From: Pachyseris speciosa | Lineage: Eukaryota; Cnidaria; Anthozoa; Scleractinia; Pachyseridae | Reading direction: 5' to 3' | DNA length: 64,000 bases | Assembly: GCA_016490735.1 (NCBI GenBank) | Contig: JAEMWC010000032.1 | Coordinates: 1,703,501 to 1,767,500 of the forward strand | Part shown: one piece after another, positions 60,832-64,000 of the stretch | Layout: each line of letters opens with the position of its first letter | How positions within the stretch are numbered: position 1 is the first letter of the stretch | Made by a program: the position numbers and the translations under genes | Notes under the pieces: generated by a model | Told to the model about the DNA's origin: nothing | What the model saw: only the letters and a program-made list of their open reading frames with translations | The model's database searches: none

Positions 60832-61323
60832 ACGGTGGAACCTCGATTTAATAAACCTCTATATAACAACGTCCTCGATATAACGAACGACATTTTTCAG
60901 ACTGACATTTCAAAATAAGTAGAAAAGGACCTCCATATAACGAGCCCTCTGCTCCACTATAAATCAGTCTCCGCGTACTTTGAGGTCATCATCGCAGCGA
61001 CTCTTGGCCAGCCTGACAGCTCACTTGAAGACATATGGGGACCGTGGTTTTTCCGTGGTGGCCGGGTGGCCCCTAAACTATGTGGATCACTCTCCCCTTA
61101 GAATCAACACTGAGCGGCTCAAGCAACATTTTCAAGAAACGTTTGAAAACTTATCTTTTAAAAATTGCTTTCATCCAGTAACATTTTAATTTCTGACTTT
61201 ATTGACAGCTTTTTATTATTTTATAAAAACTGATATTTAACTTTTATTGTAAAGTGCCATGAGCAAGTACATGTAATGATAATGGCTAGTCCCTTGGTAC
61301 TTCGTTAAATCGAGATTCCATGC
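60832..61323. mobile_element. Tigger-like element interrupted by a LINE C-terminal fragment
   Basis: TGGAACCTCGATTTAA near 60836 and the complement of TGGAATCTCGATTTAA near 61305-61321 form the ends. Between them, about 60985-61190, is a frame-shifted LINE protein end (RSSSQRLLASLTAHLKTYGD, then a frameshift, then LKTYLL), followed by AATAATGG-type 3' DNA. Confidence 0.5.
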
Positions 61324-61880
61324 CAATTAATCGGTACCGGCGACTTGAACTGAAGGCGTGCCAGTCCATCTATTAGGTGTATAAAACAACAAAATCAGTG
61401 TCTTGTGTTTACATAATCAGCTGCTTTGGCCTTACATAGGGTGCGTGGATTACAAAACTTTGCGTCAACACTTTATTAAGTTTGCAAAACTGATTTTCAA
61501 TATAAACGTTTCCTCTTACTTCATGTTAGACGGCTACGTGTTCACGCTCGTTTTTGCATATTTGTTTCTAAACTGCCTTGTGATACAAAAGCTGCTGTTA
61601 AAATGGATGATCGTGCTGTTACGAAGCTTTGGGTTTTTCATATCTCCACAAAGGTACCCTCTGCCGTCAGAACTCTACGCGTTTGTGAGTACAACCAACA
61701 GACAACTCCCCGTCCAAATTATTTGAGAATAGAATTTTACTTCATGCACAAAACACACTATCTCCACACACTGATTGTTCTGAGAGCTTAGGGGGCGGAT
61801 TTCACCTACAGGCACTCAGGCCATCTCAACCTGTCCTCACCGCAGAGGTCTTTGAAACTCTCGTAAACGAGAGATAATGA

Positions 61881-62050
61881 CACACATGTAAGATGGGGAT
61901 TCTGATCCACCACCTGAGCGCCGAATTCAGTCAAACCAAACCTTAAAAGTAGAAATTACTCCTTGCATCGTAATTTACACTTTTAAGGTTTGGGTTTTAC
62001 TGAATTCGGCGCTCAGGCGGTGAATCAGGAACCCCCACCTTACATGTGTG
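61881..62050. mobile_element. 170-bp palindromic MITE
   Basis: CACACATGTAAGATGGGG at the left and the complement of CACACATGTAAGGTGGGG at the right. The arms continue through CTGAGCGCCGAATTCAGT. It lies immediately before the retrotransposon terminal repeat. Confidence 0.75.
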
Positions 62051-62074
62051 AGTCCCCTTTGTTGCAGCGCGTCC

Positions 62075-62258
62075 TGTAGTGTACACTGTATTAGACCGGA
62101 AGTTTACCGGAAACCATTTCTGGGTTTCCCAAGATGCGTAGTGGGGTTGGTTGTAATGTGAATGTGTGTGTTCGGGGAAGCCATATTGTGTTAGCGTTAG
62201 ACGTTGTGTTCATCCTGTAACATCGAGGCAGCTAGCCATTAAAGGACGAGATTTCACA
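62075..62258 (+). mobile_element. Candidate 5' LTR of a Ty3/gypsy element
   Basis: It begins TGTAGTGTACAC and ends TTTCACA. After TC comes TGGCGACGAGGATGGGATGG, whose TGG start suits a tRNA primer-binding site 86 bases before the gag start. The 184-bp length is an estimate, since the 3' LTR lies outside the window. Confidence 0.55.
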
Positions 62259-62344
62259 TCTGGCGACGAGGATGGGATGGTAGAGGACACCTTCGTTGTA
62301 GTTTCAAGTGGGCTTCGTATTTTGTGGAGGCACGGGTTGTTGTG

Positions 62345-64000
62345 ATGCCCGGAGGTTCGAGCGAAGCAGGGAGTTCGGCGAGTGCCGCCAGTAGCAGTGA
62401 AGTTTCGACGCCTGTGGCTGTTGAAGTTGGGGGATTACAGCCTTTTCAAGTTAAGGGAGATCCGCATTCCATTTCACAGCGTTGGAAAAAATGGAAAAGG
62501 GCTTTTCAGTTGTACGTGCTAGGAAAAGGAGTCACGAATGATCCGCAGAAACGAGGTCTTCTACTTCACACGGCCGGCCTGGAGGTACAAGAAGTTTTCT
62601 TTACCCTTGTGTCTGACGGTGAAGACAAGGACTACGCCGCCACTTTAAAGGTATTAGATGATTACTTTATCCCTAAAGCCAACGTGCCTTTCGAAAGACA
62701 CGTATTCAGGCAAATTGGCCAAAATAGCGAGGAGACTGTTGATCAATTTGTCTGTCGGTTGAGACAACGTGCAGCCTCGTGTGACTTCGGAGAGCGGGAG
62801 GATGAGTACATCAGAGATCAGCTAATTGATAAATGTTATTCAGCAAAGTTGCGTAGGAAATTTCTTGAAAAACAAGGCAGTGTTACGTTGAATGACCTTT
62901 TAATAATTGCCAGGGCACAGGAAGCAGTTGATTTGCAAATGGAAGCAATGGGAGGGAACGCTTGTTCAGAGCAAGTGAACAGTGTCACTGATGTAAAGTT
63001 TGGTGTGAACAGTGAGAAGAGAGAGTGTTTTAACTGTGGTCGGGAGGACCATCTTGCTAGAGATTGGAGATGCCCTGCTAGAGGTCGTAAATGCGATCAA
63101 TGTGGAGCAGTCGGACATTTTAAGGTTAAGTGTCATAAAAGGCCACAGCGAGGTTCCCAACAGTGGCAGAAACAAGGTGCCAGCAGTTGGGGTAGGAAAA
63201 TTGATCCAAAAGGAACTGATAGGGGCAGGAAGACCAACACCAATTATGTTGACAGTCACGCTGATGGAGAGGTGGAAAAAGGGGAAAGGCCTAATTCTAC
63301 ATATGAGTATGTGTTTTCTGTGGGAGATGAGGTGAATCACAGTGATGGAATAGTAACCCTGCAGATTGGAGGAGTCATTTTGCCAAATGTTCTAATTGAC
63401 TCAGGGGCGACATGCAACCTTCTTGGGAAGGAAACCTGGGAGTGGCTCAAGAATCAGAACGTCCAGTGTCAGACCCGCAAAGAAGCTAAGGCCTTATTTG
63501 CATATGGAAACACCAGACCACTGCCAACACTAGGAACATTTACAGCGGATGTCTCGTCAGCGGACACAAATGTCACCTGTGAAGCTGATTTCGTGGTCTT
63601 GGATGGAAATGGCAGAACTCTCCTTTGTCGAGACACAGCTGAGAAATTACATCTGCTGCGTATTGGACCTATGCATGCTGTGAACAGTGTTGGAGCAGAG
63701 GCTATGGGGCAAGATATCAAGGACAAATACAAGGAACTGTTTAATGGTGTAGGTCTCCTTAAGGGCTATGAGTTGAAGCTGAACATCGACGAGTCTGTGA
63801 AGCCGGTGGCACAACCTGTACGAAGGATCCCATTTGCTGTAAGAGAGAAAGTGGAGAGAAAGCTAGATGAATTACTGGTAAATGGAATAATAGAAGAGGT
63901 ACCTGAGGGGCCAACTGGGTGGGTTTCACCACTGGTCGTCGTACCCAAACCTGATGGGGACATTAGAGTTTGTGTCGATATGAGACGTGCAAATCAGGCG
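62345..64000 (+). CDS. Ty3/gypsy retrotransposon Gag-Pol, open to window end
   Basis: An uninterrupted 552-codon frame from ATG 62345 to the edge. The first ~215 residues are Gag capsid-like (WKKWKRAFQLYVLG, DQFVCRLRQRAASC). Two zinc knuckles follow at about residues 228-263; the first is CFNCGREDHLARDWRC with longer spacing, the second CDQCGAVGHFKVKC. A retropepsin-type aspartic protease has VLIDSGATCNLLG with catalytic Asp 352. The reverse transcriptase begins near residue 480 (GIIEEVPEG, SPLVVVPKPDGDIRVCVDMR) and is cut by the window. Gag and Pol share one frame with no stop or frameshift, unlike many relatives. The absence of disabling changes suggests a young, possibly active copy. Integrase and 3' LTR would be to the right. 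Confidence 0.92.
   Translation, partial: MPGGSSEAGSSASAASSSEVSTPVAVEVGGLQPFQVKGDPHSISQRWKKWKRAFQLYVLGKGVTNDPQKRGLLLHTAGLEVQEVFFTLVSDGEDKDYAATLKVLDDYFIPKANVPFERHVFRQIGQNSEETVDQFVCRLRQRAASCDFGEREDEYIRDQLIDKCYSAKLRRKFLEKQGSVTLNDLLIIARAQEAVDLQMEAMGGNACSEQVNSVTDVKFGVNSEKRECFNCGREDHLARDWRCPARGRKCDQCGAVGHFKVKCHKRPQRGSQQWQKQGASSWGRKIDPKGTDRGRKTNTNYVDSHADGEVEKGERPNSTYEYVFSVGDEVNHSDGIVTLQIGGVILPNVLIDSGATCNLLGKETWEWLKNQNVQCQTRKEAKALFAYGNTRPLPTLGTFTADVSSADTNVTCEADFVVLDGNGRTLLCRDTAEKLHLLRIGPMHAVNSVGAEAMGQDIKDKYKELFNGVGLLKGYELKLNIDESVKPVAQPVRRIPFAVREKVERKLDELLVNGIIEEVPEGPTGWVSPLVVVPKPDGDIRVCVDMRRANQA

Overview
The window looks like nuclear DNA of a cnidarian, most likely a stony coral or close anthozoan. 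It is AT-rich and intron-rich, with canonical GT-AG splicing. Four protein-coding genes are readable exon by exon. They are separated and filled by many tRNA-derived SINEs, short inverted-repeat DNA transposons, LINE remnants, a Penelope-like element and a Ty3/gypsy retrotransposon. The taxon is an inference from gene structure and repeat content; no species marker is visible.

Layout. 1-3.2 kb: dead LINE, sense strand. 3.4-18.3 kb: p38 MAP kinase on the minus strand, eight exons readable, the 3' part lost beyond the left edge. 18.46-22.22 kb: the gap between two divergent genes, almost wholly made of ~20/40-bp minisatellite units in two arrays of opposite orientation, with an inserted palindromic element that carries a complete hammerhead-ribozyme motif. 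22.3-38.9 kb: DUS4L (tRNA dihydrouridine synthase) on the plus strand, all 11 exons, introns full of nested transposons. 38.9-44.7 kb: intergenic, with a Mutator-like minisatellite transposon. 44.7-48.4 kb: LSM3 on the minus strand, three exons. 48.4-56.2 kb: repeats, including a Penelope-like fragment with hammerhead-like folds on both sides. 56.2-59.2 kb: a four-exon minus-strand gene for a small secreted ten-cysteine protein of the prokineticin/Dickkopf colipase-fold type. 59.2-62.05 kb: repeats. 62.08-64 kb: 5' end of an intact-looking Ty3/gypsy element running off the right edge.

The host genes are housekeeping or signalling genes: stress kinase, tRNA modification, U6 snRNP/mRNA-decay ring subunit, secreted ligand-like peptide. 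They show no operon-like link. The p38 and DUS4L start codons face away from each other 3.9 kb apart, so the inverted arrays occupy their shared upstream region. Exon boundaries were set by reading splice sites, keeping phase, and comparing with remembered family structure; no alignment was run.
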